NCBI GenBank assembly: GCA_945643635.1 | Contig: CALZFC010000029.1 | Location: 859,001-923,000, forward strand | Length of the DNA: 64,000 bases | From: Allodiplogaster sudhausi | Taxonomy: Eukaryota > Nematoda > Chromadorea > Rhabditida > Diplogasteridae | Reading direction: 5' to 3' | In this document: positions 1-14,800 of the stretch, in pieces | Position numbering within the stretch: the stretch's first letter is position 1 | Layout of the letters: every line of letters starts with the position of its first letter | Notes under the pieces: generated by a model | Seen by the model: the letters and a program-made list of their open reading frames with translations, nothing else | Told to the model about the DNA's origin: nothing | Databases searched by the model: none | Program-made: the position numbers and the translations under genes

Positions 1-228
1 ATCGCACTGAAACGGCCATAGGAACGGTCTTGGTATTCTGGAGAAGTATTATGGAATGGAAGTCAAGACTGCGATACTAGGCTGTTGGTCAGATGGCTTG
101 TCAATCTGAAAGAGAAGGGCATTGAATTGAAGTTGAATTGAATTGAATGTATCAGTGTTTATCCAGGCTCAGTTTGTATAAGTCAAGTGTATTATGTTTA
201 TATAAAACACTGCTTACTTATCATCGTA
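1..228. other. 3' flank of gene A, non-coding
   Basis: This stretch lies downstream of the gene A stop codon. It is similar to 28085-28316 downstream of gene B (for example the shared opening atcgcactgaaac), so it belongs to the same duplicated segment. I see no open exon and no clear AATAAA signal on the minus strand. Confidence 0.6.
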
Positions 229-2849
229 TCAATTCTCAGACGAGCATGACGCCTTGAGCTCGCGAAGTGGAGTTGCACCGTCGTACCAGGTTTGATGGCG
301 ACCACAAATCAGGGCCGAATTGTTCGCGTTAACCTTAATTAGTTGCCAATTTATAATGAGGGAGTCCAAGGTGGAATAAGCATTCTTGCGATACTGGTCG
401 AATATTAATAGTTCACATACAACTCCTTGTCCAATGTCGTAGACGAGTTGATCATCGCCACAAGTCAGAGTGGCCGCCCATGAAATGCGGAAGTTGTCGA
501 TTATCTTGAGTTGAGCAGGCGAGTCGTCGGATGAAATCGGCTCGGGAACCTCGCAGTCAACTGAAATGCGCAGAAAAATATACAAAAGGTAGAATAACGT
601 TTAAATAGTTCATCGGAAAAAAGCAAGAAGATACGATATGAGAAGCAGGAGGCCTTCGTGAGTGAGCGTCCGCTGTTATCTTTCCAGCCATTGCCATCGC
701 AGATTGCTTCGTCAGCGACGCTGAAGTAGGAAAGGTGAACCTTGTCTCAAAGGGAAAAGTGTTGAAAAAGCAAACTCAGCATCATCTCCATTTGCGTAGA
801 GAAGACTTCCGGGATTGCACTTGGCACGGAGGCATCCGGTTTCCGGGTCAAGATCCGCCATTGGATTATCGCATAGGGCCGCTCCGGCCGGGCACTCGAA
901 GGAGTTCGAGCTGTCACCTTCGAGAGCACCACACGAAGCACAGGAACCGGCTTAAATATTTCTTATGGTATAAGACAAGACTACTTATGAAACGGATTTA
1001 CCACTTGTTAATCAATGCAAGTTCGCAAGGCAGCCTTCTTTTTCCTATATATAAAGTGAAGTATCAGAAAATGTTAAGTTACTGACCGACTGCCCTTCGG
1101 CATCCAACAAAGAGTTCGTCATCTGTTGGGCCATCATGCCATTTTCCGTCCTGGCCGCACTTCAGTGATAGCGATTTCTCCAGGCGTCGAGGCTCACAAC
1201 CGCAGATGCTCGCTGGAATAAAGAGTAAGTGTGCTTGGTCTGCGCTCAACGAGGCGAACCGATGTAAATGTCATATCCGTCGGGGCAGAAGGCAGTGTAG
1301 CTCTTGATAGTTGGTTCGGCACATTCAAATTCAGGTGATTGACATAGTGAAGAAGTATCATTAAGTGGCGATAATGCAGGACAGTCATCTATGAAGTAAA
1401 TTACAGATAAAACGAGAAGGGCTCAGAGTTATGGCGAACATAATCCGTTAAAAAAAATTATAAACGGGAGACTGACGGTGTTGGACGCAGAGACCGCTTT
1501 GAACAGGCTCCAGACTGTCTGGGTTGACGAAACCTACCTCTGACATGCAGTTGCCTTCTTCATAGGACTTGGAGACGTCATCGTCGAAGCTAAGTGATCC
1601 GTCCAAGTTGTCACATGCCAGCTAAATCAGGAAATACGTTCACGACATTATTAGTAACAAGATTGACTTACAGCAGCATCTGGGCAGACAACACCTTCTT
1701 CGATTTCGAAAGACTTCAGTTTTGGTGCTGCGCATTCTTTGCCTGCGCTGCAGTCGAAAGCAGCGGGAATTGAGCAGTTTTGTGGACAAAGCAGCTCGAC
1801 TGCAACTTTGAAGAACATAGTGATCAGTAATACGGAAAAGCACGATATTCTGACTCTGAAGTTGAAGCCAGTTGATGCAAGAAACTTCAACATCGACGCC
1901 AAGCTTGTAGCCGTCCTGTTCCCAGAAACCTCCCGCGATGTTACAGGTGATCTTTTTAAGACTCAAGTGTGTCGCACGTTCCTCAGAGAAGCCAATCGAG
2001 ACGTACTGCAAGATAGTTTTGCTATGTATATTCTTCACTTCATATACATAGCTTCCACTGCGAGTTTTGTCACCTTAAAGAACAGGAATTCATCAAGAGA
2101 AGAACACGAGAGTTCAAGTGGTGTGAAGATGACAGCGCTCGAATAGTAAGAGTATTCTTCGTAGATTGAAACGGATGAATTAGAGCACCCTGGAAGGCCA
2201 GTTTGACTACGATTCTTTCACTCTTTGGAATGTATTACCAGAAGAACAGAAGATGGATGAATAGGCGTTGAGGTCAAACGACCAGGAACCATGCAGATTG
2301 CACTTGTATTGTGAGAGCTCAGCAATCTACAACATATTTCTTTAAATAGTTACTCCAAAATTTTAATTACCAGCTCAAAACTGTAGTTTGCAGTGACTCC
2401 AACTGCGATTGAACCATCAGGGCAAGTGACAGTTAGATTATCATCCGAGAGAGAAGCTTCAATTGCATCAGGACGAGAAGGTGGAAGGGTCAGGTCGCAT
2501 TTGGGAGCTGAAAAGAGCGCCATTCTGGAAGAGCTAGCGCTATTTCCGACAACGAACGCTTAGCGCAGAAGAGTTGCGAGAAGCGGGATGCCCAGAGATC
2601 GTTCATTGAACACTTCACAGAATCCGAGTAACGGAATACCTAATGAACAACAATGATGTCTGGTAATTCGGAATGAAGTCTGGTCCATGATTCCGACCTC
2701 GATGACTTCAAGTGTCGCATTGTCAACACCGTAAAGAATGTAGCCAGAACGGCAAGACGCCTCCCAGTCATCAGAGAATTCAACATCCTCTGTGAACTCT
2801 AGTGATTCCGGGATTTTGTCGGGCTTCTCGATATCGCATGACATCGGCG
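229..2849 (-). CDS. Gene A C-terminal modules (7) and stop
   Basis: After the last array exon (2967-3138) come seven more diverged modules. The first uses exons 2698-2849 and 2558-2639. Others follow at about 2390-2510/2240-2330 (KCDL, YKCNLHGSWS), 2060-2195/1830-2015 (GCSNSS, CNIAGGFWE), 1680-1800/1485-1620 (LLCPQNCS, ACDNLDG), 1260-1385/1085-1205 (DDCPAL, LKCGQDGKW) and 770-950/630-720 (SCASCG, CDGNGWKD). The final module runs over 229-560 (VDCEVPEP, LTCGDD, then LICGRHQTWYDG and C before TGA). The last modules regain the C-x2-C style of the N-terminus, so the array sits between two older ends. Confidence 0.75.
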
Positions 2850-5800
2850 CTGAAAATATGTAAGGCTCTCGTTCAAGTTATCAAAACATAGAATGTTTAA
2901 TATCTAGAAGCAATTTACTCAATAAATAAAATATTCTACTTCCTTGGCAAGCAATGAAATAATAACCGTCAGCGCAATAAACAATGGAGTAATCTCCCCA
3001 GAATCCTTCAATGCTGCAAGTAAGAGACTCCAAAGAAACAATCTCGTATTTCTCCTTTTTGAAGTTGTAGCCGTGGAGTTCAAGTCCTTCAGGGCAAGAT
3101 GCCTCTTCGAAACCTTCAGTTGAGTTAGACACAGTGACCTAAGAGGACAGTAAGTTGGGCTGGCCATCTCATAGTAACCCTCAAACCTCGGTAGCGTTCG
3201 TTTTCTCAGTCTCAGGCAGGTCATCGATGACGAATGTTATGTTGCAGAAGAAGTCAACTAAAGAATGAAAAATTTCAACAAATTGCACTGTTAGAATGAA
3301 AGCAACACAAACAACACTAACACTTCGCGCAGAAGACAGCGGAGTATTCGCCCCACCATCCACCTTCAGAGCAAACCGCATCATCTTCGTCATCGATCTT
3401 AAGTGTTTACCATATATTCCATAAATCATCTATTTTAGCTTACCAGTGAGAATTCTCCTTCTTCAGATTCGCCGAACAGGAAGAATCCTTCTTTGCAGTG
3501 AGGCTTCCAGAAATCGTCAAATTCGACTTCATGTTCGTCAGAGCAGCCCTTTGGAGGCTTGGATGGTACAGTACGGTTGCAAGGAAGAGGAACTGCAAAT
3601 CGGAGCATTTGTCGTTGTTCCAATTAAGATGTTCAAGTACGCTTACTGTCGGCGCAATAGACGAAGGAGTATTCTCCCCAGTAGCCGTCAATGCCGCATT
3701 TGAGAGATTTATCCGAAACCATCTCGTATTTCTCCTTTTTGAAGTTGAAGCCGTAGAGCTTATGACCCTCAGGACAAGATGCCTCTTCGAATCCTTCGGT
3801 TGAGTTAGATACAGTGACCTAAGAAGACCGTAAGTTGGGCTGGCCACCTCATAGACACCCTCAAACCTCGGTAGCGTTCGTTTTCTCAGTCTCTGGCAGG
3901 TCATCGATGACGAATGTTATGTTGCAGAAGAAGTCAACTAAAGAATGAAAAATTTCAACAAATTGCACTGTTAGAATGAAAGCAACACAAACAACACTAA
4001 CACTTCGCGCAGAAGACAGCGGAGTATTCGCCCCACCATCCACCTTCAGAGCAAACCGCATCATCTTCGTCATCGATCTTAAGTGTTTACCATATATTCC
4101 ATAAATCATCTATTTTAGCTTACCAGTGAGAATTCTCCTTCTTCAGATTCGCCGAACAGGAAGAATCCTTCTTTGCAGTGAGGCTTCCAGAAATCGTCAA
4201 ATTCGACTTCATGCTCGTCAGAGCAGCCCTTAGGAGGCTTGGATGGAACAGTACGGTTGCAAGGAAGAGGAACTGCAAATCGTTGCATTTGTCGATGTTC
4301 CAATTAAGATATTCAAGTACGCTTACTGTCGGCGCAATAGACGAAGGAGTATTCTCCCCAATCGCCGTCAATGCCGCATTTGAGAGATTTATCCGAAACC
4401 ATCTCGTATTTCTCCATTTTGAAGTTGAAGCCGTAGAGCTTATGACCCTCAGGACAAGATGCCTCTTCAAATCCTTCGGTTGAGTTAGATACAGTGACCT
4501 GAGAAGACCGTAAGTTGGGCTGGGCATCTCATTGTAACCCTCAAACCTCGGTGGCGTTCGTTTTCTCAGTCTCTGGCAGGTCATCGATGACGAATGTTAT
4601 GTTGCAGAAGAAGTCAACTAAAGAATGAAAAATTTCAACAAGTTGCACTGTTAGAATGAAAGCAACACAAACAACACTAACACTTCGCGCAGAAGATAGC
4701 GGAGTATTCGCCCCACCATCCACCTTCAGAGCAAACCGCATCATCTTCGTCATCGATCTTAAGTGTTTACTATATATTCCATAAATCATCTATTTTAGCT
4801 TACCAGTGAGAATTCTCCTTCTTCAGATTCGCCGAACAGGAAGAATCCTTCTTTGCAGTGAGGCTTCCAGAAATCGTCAAATTCGACTTCATGCTCGTCG
4901 GAGCAGCCCTTTGGGGGCTTGGATGGCACAGTACGGTTGCAAGGAAGAGGAACTGCAAATCGGAGCATTTGTCGTTGTTCCAATTAAGATGTTCAAGTAC
5001 GCTTACTGTCGGCGCAATAGACGAAGGAGTATTCTCCCCAATAGCCGTCAATACCGCATTTGAGAGATTTATCCGAAACCATCTCGTATTTCTCCATTTT
5101 GAAGTTGAAGCCGTAGAGCTTATGACCGTCAGGACAAGATGCCTCTTCGAATCCTTCGGTTGAGTTAGATACAGTGACCTAAGAAGACCGTAAGTTGGGC
5201 TGGCCACCTCATAGACACCCTCAAACCTCGGTAGCGTTCGTTTTCTCAGTCTCTGGCAGGTCATCGATGACGAATGTTATGTTGCAGAAGAAGTCAACTA
5301 AAGAATGAAAAATTTCAACAAATTGCACTGTTAGAATGAAAGCAACACAAACAACACTAACACTTCGCGCAGAAGACAGCGGAGTATTCGCCCCACCATC
5401 CACCTTCAGAGCAAACCGCATCATCTTCGTCATCGATCTTAAGTGTTTACCATATATTCCATAAATCATCTATTTTAGCTTACCAGTGAGAATTCTCCTT
5501 CTTCAGATTCGCCGAACAGGAAGAATCCTTCTTTGCAGTGAGGCTTCCAGAAATCGTCAAATTCGACTTCATGTTCGTCAGAGCAGCCCTTTGGAGGCTT
5601 GGATGGTACAGTACGGTTGCAAGGAAGAGGAACTGCAAATCGGAGCATTTGTCGTTGTTCCAATTAAGATGTTCAAGTACGCTTACTGTCGGCGCAATAG
5701 ACGAAGGAGTATTCTCCCCAGTAGCCGTCAATGCCGCATTTGAGAGATTTATCCGAAACCATCTCGTATTTCTCCTTTTTGAAGTTGAAGCCGTAGAGCT

Positions 5801-8800
5801 TATGACCCTCAGGACAAGATGCCTCTTCGAATCCTTCGGTTGAGTTAGATACAGTGACCTAAGAAGACCGTAAGTTGGGCTGGCCACCTCATAGACACCC
5901 TCAAACCTCGGTAGCGTTCGTTTTCTCAGTCTCTGGCAGGTCATCGATGACGAATGTTATGTTGCAGAAGAAGTCAACTAAAGAATGAAAAATTTCAACA
6001 AATTGCACTGTTAGAATGAAAGCAACACAAACAACACTAACACTTCGCGCAGAAGACAGCGGAGTATTCGCCCCACCATCCACCTTCAGAGCAAACCGCA
6101 TCATCTTCGTCATCGATCTTAAGTGTTTACCATATATTCCATAAATCATCTATTTTAGCTTACCAGTGAGAATTCTCCTTCTTCAGATTCGCCGAACAGG
6201 AAGAATCCTTCTTTGCAGTGAGGCTTCCAGAAATCGTCAAATTCGACTTCATGCTCGTCAGAGCAGCCCTTAGGAGGCTTGGATGGAACAGTACGGTTGC
6301 AAGGAAGAGGAACTGCAAATCGTTGCATTTGTCGATGTTCCAATTAAGATATTCAAGTACGCTTACTGTCGGCGCAATAGACGAAGGAGTATTCTCCCCA
6401 ATCGCCGTCAATGCCGCATTTGAGAGATTTATCCGAAACCATCTCGTATTTCTCCATTTTGAAGTTGAAGCCGTAGAGCTTATGACCCTCAGGACAAGAT
6501 GCCTCTTCAAATCCTTCGGTTGAGTTAGATACAGTGACCTGAGAAGACCGTAAGTTGGGCTGGGCATCTCATTGTAACCCTCAAACCTCGGTGGCGTTCG
6601 TTTTCTCAGTCTCTGGCAGGTCATCGATGACGAATGTTATGTTGCAGAAGAAGTCAACTAAAGAATGAAAAATTTCAACAAGTTGCACTGTTAGAATGAA
6701 AGCAACACAAACAACACTAACACTTCGCGCAGAAGATAGCGGAGTATTCGCCCCACCATCCACCTTCAGAGCAAACCGCATCATCTTCGTCATCGATCTT
6801 AAGTGTTTACTATATATTCCATAAATCATCTATTTTAGCTTACCAGTGAGAATTCTCCTTCTTCAGATTCGCCGAACAGGAAGAATCCTTCTTTGCAGTG
6901 AGGCTTCCAGAAATCGTCAAATTCGACTTCATGCTCGTCGGAGCAGCCCTTTGGGGGCTTGGATGGCACAGTACGGTTGCAAGGAAGAGGAACTGCAAAT
7001 CGGAGCATTTGTCGTTGTTCCAATTAAGATGTTCAAGTACGCTTACTGTCGGCGCAATAGACGAAGGAGTATTCTCCCCAATAGCCGTCAATACCGCATT
7101 TGAGAGATTTATCCGAAACCATCTCGTATTTCTCCATTTTGAAGTTGAAGCCGTAGAGCTTATGACCGTCAGGACAAGATGCCTCTTCGAATCCTTCGGT
7201 TGAGTTAGATACAGTGACCTAAGAAGACCGTAAGTTGGGCTGGCCACCTCATAGACACCCTCAAACCTCGGTAGCGTTCGTTTTCTCAGTCTCTGGCAGG
7301 TCATCGATGACGAATGTTATGTTGCAGAAGAAGTCAACTAAAGAATGAAAAATTTCAACAAATTGCACTGTTAGAATGAAAGCAACACAAACAACACTAA
7401 CACTTCGCGCAGAAGACAGCGGAGTATTCGCCCCACCATCCACCTTCAGAGCAAACCGCATCATCTTCGTCATCGATCTTAAGTGTTTACCATATATTCC
7501 ATAAATCATCTATTTTAGCTTACCAGTGAGAATTCTCCTTCTTCAGATTCGCCGAACAGGAAGAATCCTTCTTTGCAGTGAGGCTTCCAGAAATCGTCAA
7601 ATTCGACTTCATGCTCGTCAGAGCATCCCTTAGGAGGCTTGGATGGCACAGTACGGTTGCAAGGAAGAGGAACTGCAAATCGGAGCATTTGTCGTTGTTC
7701 CAATTAAGATGTTCAAGTACGCTTACTGTCGGCGCAATAGACGAAGGAGTACTCTCCCCAGTAGCCGTCAATGCCGCATTTGAGAGATTTATCCGAAACC
7801 ATCTCGTATTTCTCCTTTTTGAAGTTGAAGCCGTAGAGCTTATGACCCTCAGGACAAGATGCCTCTTCGAATCCTTCGGTTGAGTTAGATACAGTGACCT
7901 AAGAAGACCGTAAGTTGGGCTGGTCACCTCATAGACACCCTCAAACCTCGGTAGCGTTCGTTTTCTCAGTCTCTGGCAGGTCATCGATGACGAATGTTAT
8001 GTTGCAGAAGAAGTCAACTAAAGAATGAAAAATTTCAACAAATTGCACTGTTAGAATGAAAGCAACACAAACAACACTAACACTTGGCGCAGAAGACAGC
8101 GGAGTATTCGCCCCACCATCCACCTTCAGAGCAAACCGCATCATCTTCGTCATCGATCTTAAGTGTTTACCATATATTCCATAAATCATCTATTTTAGCT
8201 TACCAGTGAGAATTCTCCTTCTTCAGATTCGCCGAACAGGAAGAATCCTTCTTTGCAGTGAGGCTTCCAGAAATCGTCAAATTCGACTTCATGCTCGTCA
8301 GAGCAGCCCTTAGGAGGCTTGGATGGCACAGTACGGTTGCAAGGAAGAGGAACTGCAAATCGTTGCATTTGTCGATGTTCCAATTAAGATATTCAAGTAC
8401 GCTTACTGTCGGCGCAATAGACGAAGGAGTATTCTCCCCAATAGCCGTCAATACCGCATTTGAGAGATTTATCCGAAACCATCTCGTATTTCTCCATTTT
8501 GAAGTTGAAGCCGTAGAGCTTATGACCCTCAGGACAAGATGCCTCTTCAAATCCTTCGGTTGAGTTAGATACAGTGACCTGAGAAGACCGTAAGTTGGGC
8601 TGGGCATCTCATTGTAACCCTCAAACCTCGGTGGCGTTCGTTTTCTCAGTCTCTGGCAGGTCATCGATGACGAATGTTATGTTGCAGAAGAAGTCAACTA
8701 AAGAATGAAAAATTTCAACAAATTGCACTGTTAGAATGAAAGCAACACAAACAACACTAACACTTCGCGCAGAAGACAGCGGAGTATTCGCCCCACCATC

Positions 8801-11800
8801 CACCTTCATAGCAAACCGCATCATCTTCGTCATCGATCTTAAGTGTTTACCATATATTCCATAAATCATCTATTTTAGCTTACCAGTGAGAATTCTCCTT
8901 CTTCAGATTCGCCGAACAGGAAGAATCCTTCTTTGCAGTGAGGCTTCCAGAAATCGTCAAATTCGACTTCATGCTCGTCAGAGCAGCCCTTAGGAGGCTT
9001 GGATGGCACAGTACGGTTGCAAGGAAGAGGAACTGCAAATCGGAGCATTTGTCGTTGTTCCAATTAAGATGTTCAAGTACGCTTACTGTCGGCGCAATAG
9101 ACGAAGGAGTACTCTCCCCAGTAGCCGTCAATGCCGCATTTGAGAGATTTATCCGAAACCATCTCGTATTTCTCCTTTTTGAAGTTGAAGCCGTAGAGCT
9201 TATGACCCTCAGGACAAGATGCCTCTTCGAATCCTTCGGTTGAGTTAGATACAGTGACCTAAGAAGACCGTAAGTTGGGCTGGCCACCTCATAGACACCC
9301 TCAAACCTCGGTAGCGTTCGTTTTCTCAGTCTCTGGCAGGTCATCGATGACGAATGTTATGTTGCAGAAGAAGTCAACTAAAGAATGAAAAATTTCAACA
9401 AATTGCACTGTTAGAATGAAAGCAACACAAACAACACTAACACTTGGCGCAGAAGACAGCGGAGTATTCGCCCCACCATCCACCTTCAGAGCAAACCGCA
9501 TCATCTTCGTCATCGATCTTAAGTGTTTACCATATATTCCATAAATCATCTATTTTAGCTTACCAGTGAGAATTCTCCTTCTTCAGATTCGCCGAACAGG
9601 AAGAATCCTTCTTTGCAGTGAGGCTTCCAGAAATCGTCAAATTCGACTTCATGCTCGTCAGAGCAGCCCTTAGGAGGCTTGGATGGCACAGTACGGTTGC
9701 AAGGAAGAGGAACTGCAAATCGTTGCATTTGTCGATGTTCCAATTAAGATATTCAAGTACGCTTACTGTCGGCGCAATAGACGAAGGAGTATTCTCCCCA
9801 ATAGCCGTCAATACCGCATTTGAGAGATTTATCCGAAACCATCTCGTATTTCTCCATTTTGAAGTTGAAGCCGTAGAGCTTATGACCCTCAGGACAAGAT
9901 GCCTCTTCAAATCCTTCGGTTGAGTTAGATACAGTGACCTGAGAAGACCGTAAGTTGGGCTGGGCATCTCATTGTAACCCTCAAACCTCGGTAGCGTTCG
10001 TTTTCTCAGTCTCTGGCAGGTCATCGATGACGAATGTTATGTTGCAGAAGAAGTCAACTAAAGAATGAAAAATTTCAACAAATTGCACTGTTAGAATGAA
10101 AGCAACACAAACAACACTAACACTTCGCGCAGAAGACAGCGGAGTATTCGCCCCACCATCCACCTTCAGAGCAAACCGCATCATCTTCGTCATCGATCTT
10201 AAGTGTTTACCATATATTCCATAAATCATCTATTTTAGCTTACCAGTGAGAATTCTCCTTCTTCAGATTCGCCGAACAGGAAGAATCCTTCTTTGCAGTG
10301 AGGCTTCCAGAAATCGTCAAATTCGACTTCATGCTCGTCAGAGCAGCCCTTAGGAGGCTTGGATGGCACAGTACGGTTGCAAGGAAGAGGAACTGCAAAT
10401 CGGAGCATTTGTCGTTGTTCCAATTAAGATGTTCAAGTACGCTTACTGTCGGCGCAATAGACGAAGGAGTACTCTCCCCAGTAGCCGTCAATGCCGCATT
10501 TGAGAGATTTATCCGAAACCATCTCGTATTTCTCCTTTTTGAAGTTGAAGCCGTAGAGCTTATGACCCTCAGGACAAGATGCCTCTTCGAATCCTTCGGT
10601 TGAGTTAGATACAGTGACCTAAGAAGACCGTAAGTTGGGCTGGCCACCTCATAGACACCCTCAAACCTCGGTAGCGTTCGTTTTCTCAGTCTCTGGCAGG
10701 TCATCGATGACGAATGTTATGTTGCAGAAGAAGTCAACTAAAGAATGAAAAATTTCAACAAATTGCACTGTTAGAATGAAAGCAACACAAACAACACTAA
10801 CACTTGGCGCAGAAGACAGCGGAGTATTCGCCCCACCATCCACCTTCAGAGCAAACCGCATCATCTTCGTCATCGATCTTAAGTGTTTACCATATATTCC
10901 ATAAATCATCTATTTTAGCTTACCAGTGAGAATTCTCCTTCTTCAGATTCGCCGAACAGGAAGAATCCTTCTTTGCAGTGAGGCTTCCAGAAATCGTCAA
11001 ATTCGACTTCATGCTCGTCAGAGCAGCCCTTAGGAGGCTTGGATGGCACAGTACGGTTGCAAGGAAGAGGAACTGCAAATCGTTGCATTTGTCGATGTTC
11101 CAATTAAGATATTCAAGTACGCTTACTGTCGGCGCAATAGACGAAGGAGTATTCTCCCCAATAGCCGTCAATACCGCATTTGAGAGATTTATCCGAAACC
11201 ATCTCGTATTTCTCCATTTTGAAGTTGAAGCCGTAGAGCTTATGACCCTCAGGACAAGATGCCTCTTCAAATCCTTCGGTTGAGTTAGATACAGTGACCT
11301 GAGAAGACCGTAAGTTGGGCTGGGCATCTCATTGTAACCCTCAAACCTCGGTAGCGTTCGTTTTCTCAGTCTCTGGCAGGTCATCGATGACGAATGTTAT
11401 GTTGCAGAAGAAGTCAACTAAAGAATGAAAAATTTCAACAAATTGCACTGTTAGAATGAAAGCAACACAAACAACACTAACACTTCGCGCAGAAGACAGC
11501 GGAGTATTCGCCCCACCATCCACCTTCAGAGCAAACCGCATCATCTTCGTCATCGATCTTAAGTGTTTACCATATATTCCATAAATCATCTATTTTAGCT
11601 TACCAGTGAGAATTCTCCTTCTTCAGATTCGCCGAACAGGAAGAATCCTTCTTTGCAGTGAGGCTTCCAGAAATCGTCAAATTCGACTTCATGCTCGTCA
11701 GAGCAGCCCTTAGGAGGCTTGGATGGCACAGTACGGTTGCAAGGAAGAGGAACTGCAAATCGTTGCATTTGTCGATGTTCCAATTAAGATATTCAAGTAC

Positions 11801-14800
11801 GCTTACTGTCGGCGCAATAGACGAAGGAGTATTCTCCCCAATAGCCGTCAATACCGCATTTGAGAGATTTATCCGAAACCATCTCGTATTTCTCCATTTT
11901 GAAGTTGAAGCCGTAGAGCTTATGACCCTCAGGACAAGATGCCTCTTCAAATCCTTCGGTTGAGTTAGATACAGTGACCTGAGAAGGCCGTAAGTTGGGC
12001 TGGGCATCTCATTGTAACCCTCAAAACCTCGGTAGCGTTCGTTTTCTCAGTCTCTGGCAGATCATCGATGACGAATGTTATGTTGCAGAAGAAGTCAACT
12101 AAAGAATGAAAAATTTCAACAAATTGCACTGTTAGAATGAAAGCAACACAAACAACACTAACACTTGGCGCAGAAGACAGCGGAGTATTCGCCCCACCAT
12201 CCACCTTCAGAGCAAACCGCATCATCTTCGTCATCGATCTTAAGTGTTTACCATATATTCCATAAATCATCTATTTTAGCTTACCAGTGAGAATTCTCCT
12301 TCTTCAGATTCGCCGAACAGGAAGAATCCTTCTTTGCAGTGAGGCTTCCAGAAATCGTCAAATTCGACTTCATGCTCGTCAGAGCAGCCCTTAGGAGGCT
12401 TGGATGGCACAGTACGGTTGCAAGGAAGAGGAACTGCAAATCGTTGCATTTGTCGATGTTCCAATTAAGATATTCAAGTACGCTTACTGTCGGCGCAATA
12501 GACGAAGGAGTATTCTCCCCAATAGCCGTCAATACCGCATTTGAGAGATTTATCCGAAACCATCTCGTATTTCTCCATTTTGAAGTTGAAGCCGTAGAGC
12601 TTATGACCCTCAGGACAAGATGCCTCTTCAAATCCTTCGGTTGAGTTAGATACAGTGACCTGAGAAGGCCGTAAGTTGGGCTGGGCATCTCATTGTAACC
12701 CTCAAAACCTCGGTAGCGTTCGTTTTCTCAGTCTCTGGCAAGTCATCGATGACGAATGTTATGTTGCAGAAGAAGTCAACTAAAGAATGAAAAATTTCAA
12801 CAAATTGCACTGTTAGAATGAAAGCAACACAAACAACACTAACACTTCGCGCAGAAGACAGCGGAGTATTCGCCCCACCATCCACCTTCAGAGCAAACCG
12901 CATCATCTTCGTCATCGATCTTAAGTGTTTACCATATATTCCATAAATCATCTATTTTAGCTTACCAGTGAGAATTCTCCTTCTTCAGATTCGCCGAACA
13001 GGAAGAATCCTTCTTTGCAGTGAGGCTTCCAGAAATCGTCAAATTCGACTTCATGCTCGTCAGAGCAGCCCTTAGGAGGCTTGGATGGCACAGTACGGTT
13101 GCAAGGAAGAGGAACTGCAAATCGGAGCATTTGTCGTTGTTCCAATTAAGATGTTCAAGTACGCTTACTGTCGGCGCAATAGACGAAGGAGTACTCTCCC
13201 CAGTAGCCGTCAATGCCGCATTTGAGAGATTTATCCGAAACCATCTCGTATTTCTCCTTTTTGAAGTTGAAGCCGTAGAGCTTATGACCCTCAGGACAAG
13301 ATGCCTCTTCGAATCCTTCGGTTGAGTTAGATACAGTGACCTAAGAAGACCGTAAGTTGGGCTGGCCACCTCATAGACACCCTCAAACCTCGGTAGCGTT
13401 CGTTTTCTCAGTCTCTGGCAGGTCATCGATGACGAATGTTATGTTGCAGAAGAAGTCAACTAAAGAATGAAAAATTTCAACAAATTGCACTGTTAGAATG
13501 AAAGCAACACAAACAACACTAACACTTCGCGCAGAAGACAGCGGAGTATTCGCCCCACCATCCACCTTCAGAGCAAACCGCATCATCTTCGTCATCGATC
13601 TTAAGTGTTTACCATATATTCCATAAATCATCTATTTTTGCTTACCAGTGAGAATTCTCCTTCTTCAGATTCGCCGAACAGGAACAATCCTTCTTTGCAG
13701 TGAGGCTTCCAGAAATCGTCAAATTCGACTTCATGCTCGTCAGAGCAGCCCTTAGGAGGCTTGGATGGCACAGTACGGTTGCAAGGAAGAGGAACTGCAA
13801 ATCGGAGCATTTGTCGTTGTTCCAATTAAGATGTTCAAGTACGCTTACTGTCGGCGCAATAGACGAAGGAGTACTCTCCCCAGTAGCCGTCAATGCCGCA
13901 TTTGAGAGATTTATCCGAAACCATCTCGTATTTCTCCTTTTTGAAGTTGAAGCCGTAGAGCTTATGACCCTCAGGACAAGATGCCTCTTCGAATCCTTCG
14001 GTTGAGTTAGATACAGTGACCTAAGAAGACCGTAAGTTGGGCTGGCCACCTCATAGACACCCTCAAACCTCGGTAGCGTTCGTTTTCTCAGTCTCTGGCA
14101 GGTCATCGATGACGAATGTTATGTTGCAGAAGAAGTCAACTGAAGAATAAAAAATGTAAACAAATCGCAATGTTATAATGAATGCAACACAAATAATACT
14201 AACACTTCGCGCAGAAGACAGCGGAGTATTCGCCCCACCATCCACCTTCAGAGCAAACCGCATCATCGTCGTCCTCGATCTTAAGGATTTACTATATATT
14301 CCATAAATCATCCGTTTTTAGCTCACCAGTGAGAATTCTCCTTCTTCAGATTCGCCGAACAGGAAGAATCCTTCTTTGCAGTGAGGCTTCCAGAAATCGT
14401 CAAATTCGACTTCATGCTCGTCGGAGCAGCCCTTTGGAGGCTTGGATGGCACAGTACGGTTGCAAGGAAGAGGAACTGCAAATCGGTGCATTTGTCGATG
14501 TTCCAATTAAGATGTTCAAGTACGCTTACTGTCGGCGCAATAGACGAAGGAGTATTCTCCCCAGTAGCCGTCAATGCCGCATTTGAGCGATTTATCCGAA
14601 ACCATCTCGTATTTCTCCGTCTTGAAGTTGAAACCGTAGAGCTTATGGCCCTCAGGGCAAAATGCCTCTTCGAAGCCTTCGGTTGAGTTAGATACAGTGA
14701 CCTATGAAGACCGTAGTTTGGTCACGCCATCTCATAGTAGCCCTCAAACCTCGGTAGCGTTCGTTTTCTCAGTCTCTGGCAGGTCATCGATGACGAATGT